In this document: positions 26,630 through 35,578 of the stretch, piece after piece
Position numbering within the stretch: the stretch's first letter is position 1
How the letters are laid out: the number at the start of each line of letters is the position of its first letter
DNA from: Candidatus Hodarchaeota archaeon
Lineage (GTDB): Archaea > Asgardarchaeota > Heimdallarchaeia > Hodarchaeales > Hodarchaeaceae
DNA length: 64,000 nucleotides
Direction of reading: 5' to 3'
Assembly (NCBI GenBank): GCA_016839815.1
Contig: JAEOTM010000187.1
Span: 37,214-101,213 of the forward strand
Made by a program: the position numbers and the translations under genes
The notes under the pieces: model-generated
Told to the model about the DNA's origin: nothing
Seen by the model: only the letters and a program-made list of their open reading frames with translations
The model's database searches: none

Positions 26630-27010
26630 CTGTCGGAACTTCTACTACAAGGGATTGAATTCATAAGACATGTTGAGAATGAAAAAGCAATTGATGTATT
26701 AAAAAAGGCTATAGAAGTCGATCCGCAGAATCCCGAGGCCTATCGACACCTCGGATTAGCATTTTTTAACGTTGGAGAATATTCCAATGCCCTAGAAAAC
26801 TGGAATCATTGTCTAGATTTAGATCCGAAACATCACCCTACATGGTGGAATCTTGGTCAGCTACACGAGATTTTAGGTGATTTTGAAAAATCTCATCATG
26901 CTTATACAAAAGCAGAATCTACTGCTGACGATGATCCTGCGAAGGCTATAAGATACAAAGAATGGGCTAAAAAAATGCAGAATAAACTCAGTTTGAATAA
27001 GAACTACTAA
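26630..27010 (+). CDS. TPR-repeat protein with non-ATG start
   Basis: Missing from the ORF track because no standard start exists in frame. The frame reads LSELLLQGIEFIRHVENEKA and gives about 126 residues with three TPR-like units (AIDVLKKAIEVDPQNPEAY, ALENWNHCLDLDPKHHPTW and a third). An in-frame TGA at 26621 limits it upstream; the only candidates are ATA 26627 and CTG 26630. GAGGTGA ends 6 bases before CTG, so CTG initiation is preferred. It starts 13 bases after the M24 stop and ends one base before the DinB-like ATG, so it is the middle gene of an operon. It probably mediates protein contacts. Confidence 0.75.
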   Translation: MSELLLQGIEFIRHVENEKAIDVLKKAIEVDPQNPEAYRHLGLAFFNVGEYSNALENWNHCLDLDPKHHPTWWNLGQLHEILGDFEKSHHAYTKAESTADDDPAKAIRYKEWAKKMQNKLSLNKNY

Positions 27011-27011
27011 T

Positions 27012-27548
27012 ATGATAGGTTATGGGTACATGAAGCAACAGGAAATCAAAGATCAAATAATTGAAATCATTCAAGGATTGCGAGTCTATGGCCATTGGAT
27101 GTTAGAGGATCTTACAAAAGAAGAAATACTTTGGCAACCTGATAATACTAATGCTCGTACAATTCAAAGTTTCTTACGACATATCGTTAATGCGGAGGTC
27201 TTTTGGTTAAAGCACTTAAGTGATGAAACTTTTTCTTATGAACCAAAGTCAATTAACTTTCAGAAATTATTACAAACTTATGATAAGCTGGAAAATCATT
27301 TTATTACCTGTATTCAGAATGCGAACGATACTGATCTTGAGTTTCACACCCCTAAGTATGAGGGAGAGGTGTTAGTAAGCCCAGGAACTATCAGTTGGGT
27401 AATTTTACGGACATCATTACATTCAATTCATCATTTCGGTCAAATCGCACATATCCGTTACTCAATGGAGAAACCTCCAAATAAAGAGACACAGAAAATA
27501 TCATGGGGAGAAGCAATGGATATTGTTGTAAAAGCCATGCTTCTCTAG
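27012..27548 (+). CDS. DinB-like four-helix metal-dependent protein
   Basis: The 178-residue four-helix bundle has the DinB/YfiT pattern: a first helix with QIIEIIQGLRVYGHWML, a His in FLRHIVNAEVFW, and a C-terminal SLHSIHHFGQIAHIRY. Three His residues are placed to bind one metal. Family members are thiol-dependent S-transferases (for bacillithiol, mycothiol or other thiols) or have no known role. The start ATG immediately follows the TPR stop; an internal ATG (MKQQE) is an alternative. Confidence 0.8.
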   Translation: MIGYGYMKQQEIKDQIIEIIQGLRVYGHWMLEDLTKEEILWQPDNTNARTIQSFLRHIVNAEVFWLKHLSDETFSYEPKSINFQKLLQTYDKLENHFITCIQNANDTDLEFHTPKYEGEVLVSPGTISWVILRTSLHSIHHFGQIAHIRYSMEKPPNKETQKISWGEAMDIVVKAMLL

Positions 27549-27570
27549 AGAGGTATTAAAAATGATTTTA

Positions 27571-28734
27571 CTACTTGTAGCAGCCAATATATCTAGAAAT
27601 AACTAATCTTTGAATCTCACTAGTTCCTTCGCCTATTTCTAGCAACTTTTGATCACGATAAAATCGCTCAACAGGATATTCTTTCATAAGGCCATATCCA
27701 CCATGGATTTGGACTGCATGGTTAACTACTCTATTGGCAACTTCGGAGCAGTATAATTTTGACATAGCAGCATACTTCTTATATTCAGATCGTCCCTGAT
27801 CATATAACCAGGTTGCCTTATACAACAGATTTCGTGCAGCTTCAATTTCTGTAGCCATATCAGCGAGCTTGAAAGCATTCGCTTGAAATGTACTTATCTT
27901 TCGACCAAAAGCTTTACGTTGCTGGGCATATTCAAGAGCTAGCTCATAAGCTCCCACAGCACACCCCAAACCCATCGCAGCTATGCTTAAACGACCTTTG
28001 TCTAAAGTATCCAACATTTGATGAAATCCCTCTCCACGCTTACCAAGCATTGTACTTTCAGATACCTTGCAGTTTGTGAAGAAAAGTTCGGAGGTAATGG
28101 AAGCTCTCCACATCATTTTTCGATGCATTTCTTGCGCTTCAAATCCATCAGTTCCTTGTTCCACAAGAAAACACGTATATTCCTTCTTTCCATCAGGCCT
28201 TGAACCTGTAATAGTCTGTACAGTGACTCCTAACGAAGCTGGAGTGGATCCATTAGTTATGAAATTTTTACTACCATTGATTATCCACGAATCACCCTCT
28301 TTTACTGCTTTTGTTTTTGATGCTCCTGCATCAGAACCAGCCTCTGGTTCTGTAAGACCAAATCCCCATAATTTATCTCCAGTGGTTAATTGAGGGAGAT
28401 ATCTTTCTTTCTGTTCTTTAGACCCGAAATAATATATCGGTCCAATTCCCAATGAGTTATGAGCAGCAATTGTAGCAGCTTGACTTCCATCCACCCGGGC
28501 TAGTTCCTCAACTGCAACAATGTAAGCGAGATATGATAATTCAGCACCGCCGTATTCCTCTGGGAGATAAACTCCTAATAAACCTAAATCTCCCATTTTC
28601 TTAGTTAGGGAAGGAGAAAACTGTTCTTTCTCATCAAGGTCTCCTGCGATAGGAGCAATTTCTTTTTCAGCAAAATCACGAACTGCTTCGCGCATCATAC
28701 TTGCTTCTTCAGGTATATCGAATGAGAGGGTCAT
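27571..28734 (-). CDS. Acyl-CoA dehydrogenase
   Basis: The 387-residue flavoenzyme has the standard three-domain order. FAD-contact motifs include WGFGLTEPEAGSDAG and FITNG, the C-terminal bundle has QIHGGYGLMKEYPVERFYRD, and the catalytic base lies in EIGEGTSEIQ. The Glu is in the short/branched-chain enzyme position. It oxidises acyl-CoA to enoyl-CoA and passes electrons to an electron-transferring flavoprotein, which is not in the window. Together with the acyl-CoA synthetase and CoA-transferase genes it points to fatty- or branched-chain-acid metabolism. Confidence 0.93.
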   Translation of the reverse strand: MTLSFDIPEEASMMREAVRDFAEKEIAPIAGDLDEKEQFSPSLTKKMGDLGLLGVYLPEEYGGAELSYLAYIVAVEELARVDGSQAATIAAHNSLGIGPIYYFGSKEQKERYLPQLTTGDKLWGFGLTEPEAGSDAGASKTKAVKEGDSWIINGSKNFITNGSTPASLGVTVQTITGSRPDGKKEYTCFLVEQGTDGFEAQEMHRKMMWRASITSELFFTNCKVSESTMLGKRGEGFHQMLDTLDKGRLSIAAMGLGCAVGAYELALEYAQQRKAFGRKISTFQANAFKLADMATEIEAARNLLYKATWLYDQGRSEYKKYAAMSKLYCSEVANRVVNHAVQIHGGYGLMKEYPVERFYRDQKLLEIGEGTSEIQRLVISRYIGCYK

Positions 28735-29154
28735 AAATCTGTCACCATAGCTTGAAAACCATTCATTGAATAGAGTACTAAATTCTTATGTAAGTTTTCT
28801 AGGTATCTAGAGAAAAGTCAGACTGAAATCTCATAAAATGCCTGTATATAAGCTTACAATTAACTCAAATTCCAGAAAAAACTAGTAAAAGTGTGACACT
28901 AATATAAAATCCAGAAAGAGTGTGTAAAATGTAGCATTAGTTGTATATATTCTACCTATATGAATAACTTTAAATTTCTGAGCTAAATCGATTGCTATAG
29001 TTTAAATACTAAACGAGCGTAAATCGTCGTGTAATCTCGTAGACATATAAGAAAAACTAAAAAGCGATTTCTATATCTATCAAAACAGAAAATTGTAAAA
29101 AGTTGATTTTTATAAGATAGTTCTCCAAGTTTTCAATATTTTTGAGGATTTTTC
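28735..29154. promoter_or_regulatory. 420-base divergent intergenic region
   Basis: It separates the acyl-CoA dehydrogenase from the CofD-like gene. TTTATAAG at 29109-29116 is a likely TATA box for the rightward gene, about 40 bases before its ATG, with GAGGA as ribosome site. TGTATATAAGC near 28843 could act leftwards for the dehydrogenase. No ORF, RNA gene or clear repeat was seen. Confidence 0.4.
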
Positions 29155-31479
29155 ATGGCGTCTGAGAGTTCTAAATCTTTAGTTATTGTGTCGGTTGGTG
29201 TAGAGCACTCACCTTTACTAAAGAATTTCTTAGATGCGGGATTACAATTTTCTATTGTACCAAATACTACTGGTGATTTCAAATTAATAGATGAAAATGG
29301 GAGTGAGAAGGAAAATGAGGTTTGGTATCATCATGAAATCATTAAATTAGCTAGTTCAATAGTCCCTGATGATTTTGCTCAGAGTTCGCTTGCAAAGATA
29401 TTTACAAAACCTATATCGGAAACCCCGATGCCTCTTTCTGACGCAGAAAAATTCCTGATCCAGTGGGTATCAGAGCAACACAAAGCTAAGCATGACTTCA
29501 CCGATTTTTTTGTTGCTTTGAGTGAATATTCAAACAAAAAAATTGCTGTTCACCCGTTAAGACTGCCAGAGACAATTTTAACCTTAAAAGGGGAGGATTT
29601 TGAGATTCCTCTGAGGTATTTTCAAGTTACTGGCTTCTTAGATACAAAAGGAGAAAATAAACCTGATTTAGATGAGCTCCGAAACCTGCTAAATGAAACA
29701 AAAGAAGATAAAAGTAAGAAAGCCAAACCTAAAATTAAAGTCAATGGCCTTAGTGTTAAGAGAGATATTTTAGGAGAGCAATCGAAAAAGGCATTAACTG
29801 AAGCAGATGCAATTTTAATTCTTGCTAGTGACCCTTGCTCTCTGGGAATCTTGTTATTACATAGAGAATTTATCCGTGTCGTTAGAGAATCAAAAGCACC
29901 TTCAACTCTAGTATTTCCAATAAAATTCTCCTTTCGAGAGCAGTTCATATTGGAATTACTTTCCATTAAACCTAGTTTAGTCGGAATTGCTGAACTTTGT
30001 TCTGGTGCAATTGATCATTTAGTTGTTGGCCCTGATGATGCCAGTGAAGTTAAAAATTTATTAGATCAGGGTTTTAATGTTTTAATGGAAGATTTGTCCA
30101 AAGTAAAAGATGCTCAGGGATTATCCACAATTCTGAAAGGATTAGGGTTATCTCTGAAAGATTTATCGGTCGAAAGCGAGGAACCAGGGAAAAAACGCAG
30201 TTTGGAAGAATTAGTTACAAAATTAACCTATTCCACAACTGAAAATTCCTTAACATCAGATATTGCTGATAAAATCGAAGAAGCTGAGACAACAGTCGAA
30301 CTTCCCGAGAATCAGGTTGCAGTTCAAGAAAAACCGAGACCCACTGTAAAATTACAAGATACTGAATCCCGAAATTATGATTTTGATGATCCAGAGCTGG
30401 TTTTAACTCAGGAAATGATCGAATCATTGATGGAAGAATTATCTGAAGATATTCTTAATTCAGAAGGAAAACCTCAAATACCAACTCCTGAAAAAACGGA
30501 GGAAAAAATTGCTGAAGAAAGTCAGGAAGTCTTTACTGAGTCTCTTGATAAATTTCTAGATTTTGATGAAACCCTTAATCGAACAGAAATGATTGAGAGG
30601 ATAAGTGAAAGGATCACCAAGAATGCCGATATGGCAGGTTATGCTGCAAAAAAGCTTACTGCGGCCTTAATTTCGTCTAAGACCCCTCCACAGTTCTTAG
30701 ATGAGTATATAGCATTTATTAAGACAAGACCTCTTTTATTCATTAAAGAATTAGTCGATTGGCTGGTAACAGATATAGAAAGTCCTGATTATGTTACATA
30801 TTCCCAAAAATCCTTGGTAATTGTAAAAATTGGACGAATCGAAACCTCATTTGTTGAGCAAATCATAGAAAATTTAGTCAAATATAGAATGACCCAGAAG
30901 ATAGCTCCCAAAGAAAAGGAACACCTTCGTACGATTATCGGAATGATAACTGCTCGTGATGTGACCTTGCAGCGAAAAGCTATTCGAGAATACCTTGCTC
31001 ATTATGAAACTCTCAAAAAACCAGATGATGTATGGCTCGGACTTTTGAAGTATGATGCGGCTTTAGTTGCTCTTGAACTCATCGAGCATGAATCAAAACG
31101 AGGGATTAAAATTGTTCAAGATGCATTGACACGCGATTTAGGTAGTTTTGGCCATATTGTATATGAAGTCTTTGCAGCTTATCAAAAAGGCGATATTCAG
31201 AGTGTTCTATCAGCAGCGGGTCCTCTATCAGATGGATTAGTTCGAAAGCAGAAACGAGTTGAACTTGCAGAGAAAATTACCAAATTTGGAAGTGTACCAA
31301 TCGAAATTCTTGCTAACAACGTACATATGGATCCAAAAGAACTTGAATCACTTGTTTATGAAATGATACATGAAAATGAAATCAATGCAAAAATAGGGGT
31401 TGTGGAAGGGCGACTATGTATTGTACAATTAGGAGAGAACGAAGGGGAGCAGAATAATGATAAAACTAAGAATGGGTAA
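29155..31479 (+). CDS. CofD-like domain fused to acidic linker and PCI/winged-helix-like C-terminus
   Basis: The 774-residue protein has no named family that I recognise. Residues 1-345 follow the course of CofD/YvcK-type folds: ALTEADAILILASDPCSLGILLL resembles the CofD GPSNP substrate loop, later STLVFPIKF and a C-terminal DQGFNVLMEDLSK. Residues 350-480 are acidic, probably disordered. From about 485 comes an alpha-helical repeat region (MIERISERITKNADMAGYAA). It ends in a winged-helix-like segment (ITKFGSVPIEILANNVHMDP, then MIHENEINAKI) much like the end of PCI domains in eukaryotic lid-type complexes. An enzyme-scaffold hybrid or catalytically dead CofD relative is plausible. Confidence 0.6.
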   Translation: MASESSKSLVIVSVGVEHSPLLKNFLDAGLQFSIVPNTTGDFKLIDENGSEKENEVWYHHEIIKLASSIVPDDFAQSSLAKIFTKPISETPMPLSDAEKFLIQWVSEQHKAKHDFTDFFVALSEYSNKKIAVHPLRLPETILTLKGEDFEIPLRYFQVTGFLDTKGENKPDLDELRNLLNETKEDKSKKAKPKIKVNGLSVKRDILGEQSKKALTEADAILILASDPCSLGILLLHREFIRVVRESKAPSTLVFPIKFSFREQFILELLSIKPSLVGIAELCSGAIDHLVVGPDDASEVKNLLDQGFNVLMEDLSKVKDAQGLSTILKGLGLSLKDLSVESEEPGKKRSLEELVTKLTYSTTENSLTSDIADKIEEAETTVELPENQVAVQEKPRPTVKLQDTESRNYDFDDPELVLTQEMIESLMEELSEDILNSEGKPQIPTPEKTEEKIAEESQEVFTESLDKFLDFDETLNRTEMIERISERITKNADMAGYAAKKLTAALISSKTPPQFLDEYIAFIKTRPLLFIKELVDWLVTDIESPDYVTYSQKSLVIVKIGRIETSFVEQIIENLVKYRMTQKIAPKEKEHLRTIIGMITARDVTLQRKAIREYLAHYETLKKPDDVWLGLLKYDAALVALELIEHESKRGIKIVQDALTRDLGSFGHIVYEVFAAYQKGDIQSVLSAAGPLSDGLVRKQKRVELAEKITKFGSVPIEILANNVHMDPKELESLVYEMIHENEINAKIGVVEGRLCIVQLGENEGEQNNDKTKNG

Positions 31480-31504
31480 CATATTTCTTAATTTCCGTTC
31501 TTCT

Positions 31505-32512
31505 TTAAACTGGAAATACTCCTGCGCTAATTAAAATCAAAATTAGCAATAATGTAACTATTAAAATCCAAAGAACATTAAGACGACGAACTTTGGCGGC
31601 TTGACGCTTTGATAACCCACGACTTTTTACCCCAAAAATCCAAAAAACACTCGTGCATGATAAAATAATGGCTAAGATGTTCAAGAGGAGTAGATTAGCA
31701 GCTTTAAGAGCAAGATCAAATTCACCAATGGCACTCAATATCCCTATAGTTGCTGCGGGAGGGCATAAGGATGCCGCAATTGCTACACCGACAATGGAAA
31801 CATCTAATCCGCGTGCAACAATAATACCAGCAGCAAGACCTCCTAGTAGAGCAAGGGAAATCGTAGGGACTGTGAGAGAGGTTCGATTTAATACTTCAGA
31901 ATAGAGTTGGTTTCCCCCTTCAGTAGCATGAATATCTATTGTCTCAAATGAATTGAAAATATATCCAATAATGGCCCCTAAACTAATGGTGGTAAAAATT
32001 CCAGTAAACTCCGCAAAAATTCCTTTTCTAACGAAGGATGTAGTTTCTAGACTCAGTAATCCTAGAGACGTTAGAACAATAGGACCTAAAAGCGGAGCAA
32101 CAATCATACTCGCGATTATGACAACAACATCATTGTTCAATAATCCAAAAGCTGCTAAGGCAGCAGCAAGACCATTCATCAAGAGGTAAGTAAACGATAG
32201 ACCTGAGATCAAACCAATATTTGCTAAGATTTCTTCTCTATTTACTCCCGCACTTTGAGGAAGACTGCTTTCTCCCTTTTTGCTAGCTATCAAAAGGGAT
32301 AGAGGACGTACAACAATGTCTCCATAAGCAACTCCAATCCCTCTAGCTTTTAATTCTTCAATTAGCATGTTTGTTTGATAATCTTTTATGCGAAGCTCAT
32401 ATCTAATTGTTTCACCAAAGTCGTAAGTCGTGGCTAGAACAGAAAACTCCTTTAAAAACTCATCCATTAAGGTTTTTCGATCAGTTGGCAGAGTAACCTG
32501 AATTTCCTTCAC
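31505..32512 (-). CDS. DUF389 (TIGR00341-type) membrane protein
   Basis: The 335 residues comprise a soluble N-terminal ferredoxin-like part (1-75). A membrane domain follows with six or so helices, including the conserved IIASMIVAPLLGPIV and ASLCPPAATIGI loops of DUF389. Family function is unknown; transport of an anion or small metabolite is often assumed. The start is GTG with GAGG upstream. It is divergent from the ABC importer operon, with a 180-base gap between them. Confidence 0.85.
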   Translation of the reverse strand: MKEIQVTLPTDRKTLMDEFLKEFSVLATTYDFGETIRYELRIKDYQTNMLIEELKARGIGVAYGDIVVRPLSLLIASKKGESSLPQSAGVNREEILANIGLISGLSFTYLLMNGLAAALAAFGLLNNDVVVIIASMIVAPLLGPIVLTSLGLLSLETTSFVRKGIFAEFTGIFTTISLGAIIGYIFNSFETIDIHATEGGNQLYSEVLNRTSLTVPTISLALLGGLAAGIIVARGLDVSIVGVAIAASLCPPAATIGILSAIGEFDLALKAANLLLLNILAIILSCTSVFWIFGVKSRGLSKRQAAKVRRLNVLWILIVTLLLILILISAGVFPV

Positions 32513-32692
32513 TTTGGGGCCTCGAAATTGATTCCTTCAATGAGGATAAAAATGATTGAGAGGAAATTTATTAATCCTTTGAATCTCCTACCTTAATTAG
32601 TCAAACGTTTCTAAAAGTGCATTTATTTTGCTAAGGGTATTTTTAATTAAGTTTTAACGATAATAGATAGAAATCTGTTAAGATAGTGACAA

Positions 32693-34420
32693 TTGGAACT
32701 ACTACTGATGTTGCAAAAAGAGAGAAGCCAGCTAGATAGATTAACAATTCGATTAGCAAAGTTAACATCGAAAAGAGAATTCAATACGGCTTGGTACATC
32801 TTCATATTTCTTTTCTTCTTTGGATTAGTTTTATTCCCTACAATTTATGTTATTGGGAAAGTCGTTTTAGAATTTCTGATTAATCCATCAATCGGAGATG
32901 CAGTTCTTTCAAATACGGAAATTCAGTCCCAGATCGTAACTGCACTATTCTATTCAATCTCTGTTTCAATACTTGTGACAATAATCGATTTGATTTTTGG
33001 ACTCCCAATTGCTTGGACTTTGGTACGAAAGGAATTCCGATTTAAATCGTTACTAAACAGTTTCATTGAACTACCTCTTGCAGTACCAACTGCAGGATTA
33101 GGATTTTCTGTTGCACTCTTTTGGGGAGTGACCCCAGGTGTAGAATCGCCTATATTTGCAGTCCAACTAGTCAGAAATGCCCTCCCAATCTTGGTCTTGT
33201 TCCATTTTACCACAACATTTCCATATGTTGTAAGGTCTTTAACCGCAATTTTAGAAGAAATTGATGTGACACTTGAAGTAGCTGCTCGTACGTGTGGAGC
33301 AAGCAAATTCACAGCTGCTCGAACTGTCACATTACCAATGTTTCGGTCTGGTGTTGCTACAGCTATGGTATTGAGCTTAGCGAAGAGTTTATCTGATACC
33401 GGTGGTGTAGTAACATTACTAGCTACTATCCAAAGTGCGACAAAAACAGGAACCACGCTAATCAGTGACTGGAAGCATGCTTATGTAGATGAGGAAACTG
33501 TACAGGGGATTCCTTCTGAATTACTCCTCCCAAGTACTGCACTTCTCGCTGCAATTATGATTTTTATCGCTTTGATATTGGTATTTATTGCGAAAATGAT
33601 TGCAAAAAACGCGCGTCTCCCCTTCCGCAAGGTTTTCCCTTCATTTGAACGGAGTGTAAGTGAAGGAAAAGCTCCACAAGCTCGTCAAATTGTCGCATTT
33701 GGATTTTTAGTTTTATTTGTAATTGTTCCTTCCTTCTTTCTTGTAGCATATTTGATTCAGGGAGCCTCATTAGCAGCTTTTTCCTCTGCCAATTGGGTAT
33801 TGTTCGGCCAAAGCATATTTATGACAGTGTTAGTAGCAAGCGTAGCTACCATTGTTAATGTAGTTTTGGGGGTACCTATGGCTATCCTAATAGCAAGAAA
33901 ATCAGATAGATTTTCGCGAATACTTGATGCAATGGTTGATATTCCTTATGTGGTACCAAGCTCTGCTCTTGGGCTTTCCGTCGGATTTTTTTGGACAGAT
34001 CAACCTATATTACCTGTGAATGAACTTTTCTTTGTTATTATGGCGCATATAAGTATGACTTTTCCTTTCATTGTTCGGAACACTTTGGGAGGATTAGCTG
34101 AACTTGATTCTGCATATGAAGATGTTGCACGGACTTTAGGAGCGAAGCCTATGCAGACTTTTCGAGAAATCACCTTACCAGTGATTAAATTTTCAATAAT
34201 TGCAGGGGCAATAATGTCATTTACCAGAAGTGTTGGGGAAACTGGTGCTACACTAGCTGTTTCTCCTTCTTCAACAACGGCACCTGTTTTCATTGTTAAC
34301 TTAATCAAGGAGGATCAGAATTACTTTCTCGCAGCATTAGCTACATTAATTCTAATCTTTATATCTTCATTATTGATATTTACACTCCGAGCGAGTATTT
34401 CCCGAGCCAAAAGGAGGTAA
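32693..34420 (+). CDS. ABC importer permease, two fused permease domains
   Basis: The 575-residue protein has about twelve TM helices. It consists of two similar BPD-type permease halves, each with an EAA-like cytoplasmic loop (DVTLEVAARTCGASKFTAART; YEDVARTLGAKPMQTF). The fused form occurs in iron(III), thiamine and some oxyanion importers (FbpB/ThiP-like). The start could be TTG 32693 or ATG 32708. It heads a four-gene operon with two ATPases and a PhoU-like protein; no periplasmic-type binding protein is encoded, so the substrate remains open. Confidence 0.88.
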   Translation: MELLLMLQKERSQLDRLTIRLAKLTSKREFNTAWYIFIFLFFFGLVLFPTIYVIGKVVLEFLINPSIGDAVLSNTEIQSQIVTALFYSISVSILVTIIDLIFGLPIAWTLVRKEFRFKSLLNSFIELPLAVPTAGLGFSVALFWGVTPGVESPIFAVQLVRNALPILVLFHFTTTFPYVVRSLTAILEEIDVTLEVAARTCGASKFTAARTVTLPMFRSGVATAMVLSLAKSLSDTGGVVTLLATIQSATKTGTTLISDWKHAYVDEETVQGIPSELLLPSTALLAAIMIFIALILVFIAKMIAKNARLPFRKVFPSFERSVSEGKAPQARQIVAFGFLVLFVIVPSFFLVAYLIQGASLAAFSSANWVLFGQSIFMTVLVASVATIVNVVLGVPMAILIARKSDRFSRILDAMVDIPYVVPSSALGLSVGFFWTDQPILPVNELFFVIMAHISMTFPFIVRNTLGGLAELDSAYEDVARTLGAKPMQTFREITLPVIKFSIIAGAIMSFTRSVGETGATLAVSPSSTTAPVFIVNLIKEDQNYFLAALATLILIFISSLLIFTLRASISRAKRR

Positions 34421-34427
34421 ACAAACC

Positions 34428-35576
34428 ATGATAGATAGCCCACACATAGTCATCTCCGATTTAACAAAACGGTTTGGGAAAAAAACGGTTTTAAATAAGA
34501 TTAATCTTCATGTAAAGAAAGGTGAATACATAGTAATTCTGGGACCAACAGGTGCTGGGAAAACCACACTTTTAAAACTCATAGCAGGATTATTACCCCC
34601 TACTAAGGGTGAGATTTCAACCGACACAGGTGATATCACTCGATTGCCTCCTGAATTACGTAATCTAGCATATCTTCCGCAAACCAGCGATTATTCACTG
34701 TTTGCGTTCAAGAATGTGTGGAATAATGCGATTTTTGCTCTCAAAATGAAAAATGAGAAAACGCTCCCTGAGATCACCACCATTGGGAATGAAGTGTTAG
34801 ATCTAGTGAATTTACGTCATCGGTACAATGCGCTACCCCATGAACTAAGTGGAGGTATGAAGCAGAGAGTGGCACTTGCGCGGGCAATTGCGACAGATGC
34901 CAGCATTTTTCTTTTGGATGAACCTCTTAGAGCCTTGGATGCACGGTTAAGAATAATTTTACGCACAGAAATAAAGAAATTAGTGACGGATCTAAAGAAA
35001 ACGACTTTTCATGTTACTCATGATCAAGAAGAAGCATTAGCCGTCGCAGATCGTCTTCTAATAATAAATGAAGGCCAAATTATCCAGTTTGATACACCAC
35101 AGGTAATTTATAGAAGACCTAAGACAATTTTCGCTGCTTACTTCTTTGGTGTTACGAACCTCCTACCTGCAACAATGAAAGAAGAAAAAGATGGAAAGGT
35201 CATCTTTTCGATTGGTAAACACACATTAACAAGCTTATCGACGTTAAGAGGAGAATCAGAGGTTTCTGAAGAATCAATGGATGAATTTATTTTAGCTATC
35301 AAAGCTGATAGTCTTAAATTATCATCTGTCAGCCCTACAGACGAAATTGGTTTCAATGAATTGGTAGGAAAAATAAATGATTCGTATTATTTAGGAAAAT
35401 GGGTCCATTTAATAATTAATATTGAATCGTTCCCTAAAGATTTAGTCATTGCTATTCCTTCAACAGAAAAGAAAAAATACAAAGTAGGTACTGACATCTT
35501 AATCAGATTCGATCCCGAAGATATTAATTTCTATAATGAACCGTGGGCCAGAATTAAAGAACTGGAGGATAACTGA
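34428..35576 (+). CDS. ABC importer ATPase 1
   Basis: The 382-residue ATPase has Walker A GPTGAGKTT, signature LSGGMKQR, Walker B FLLDEPLRALD, the H-loop HVTHDQEE and a C-terminal TOBE-like regulatory domain (about 240-382). A perfect AGGAGG ribosome site overlaps the permease stop. The Q-loop region (LPQTSDYSLFAFKNVW) departs from the usual FQ..ALFPH. It is probably one half of a heterodimeric motor with the next gene. Confidence 0.92.
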   Translation: MIDSPHIVISDLTKRFGKKTVLNKINLHVKKGEYIVILGPTGAGKTTLLKLIAGLLPPTKGEISTDTGDITRLPPELRNLAYLPQTSDYSLFAFKNVWNNAIFALKMKNEKTLPEITTIGNEVLDLVNLRHRYNALPHELSGGMKQRVALARAIATDASIFLLDEPLRALDARLRIILRTEIKKLVTDLKKTTFHVTHDQEEALAVADRLLIINEGQIIQFDTPQVIYRRPKTIFAAYFFGVTNLLPATMKEEKDGKVIFSIGKHTLTSLSTLRGESEVSEESMDEFILAIKADSLKLSSVSPTDEIGFNELVGKINDSYYLGKWVHLIINIESFPKDLVIAIPSTEKKKYKVGTDILIRFDPEDINFYNEPWARIKELEDN

Positions 35577-35578
35577 AA

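Noticed and set aside
28735-29154. Search for tRNA, riboswitch or small gene in the longest gene-free gap
   Set aside because: No cloverleaf, GC-rich block or plausible ORF was seen; only TATA-like elements.
32950-33456. 168-residue minus-strand ORF inside the permease gene
   Set aside because: It is antisense to conserved TM helices and EAA loop of the permease; the composition is that of a mirrored membrane gene.
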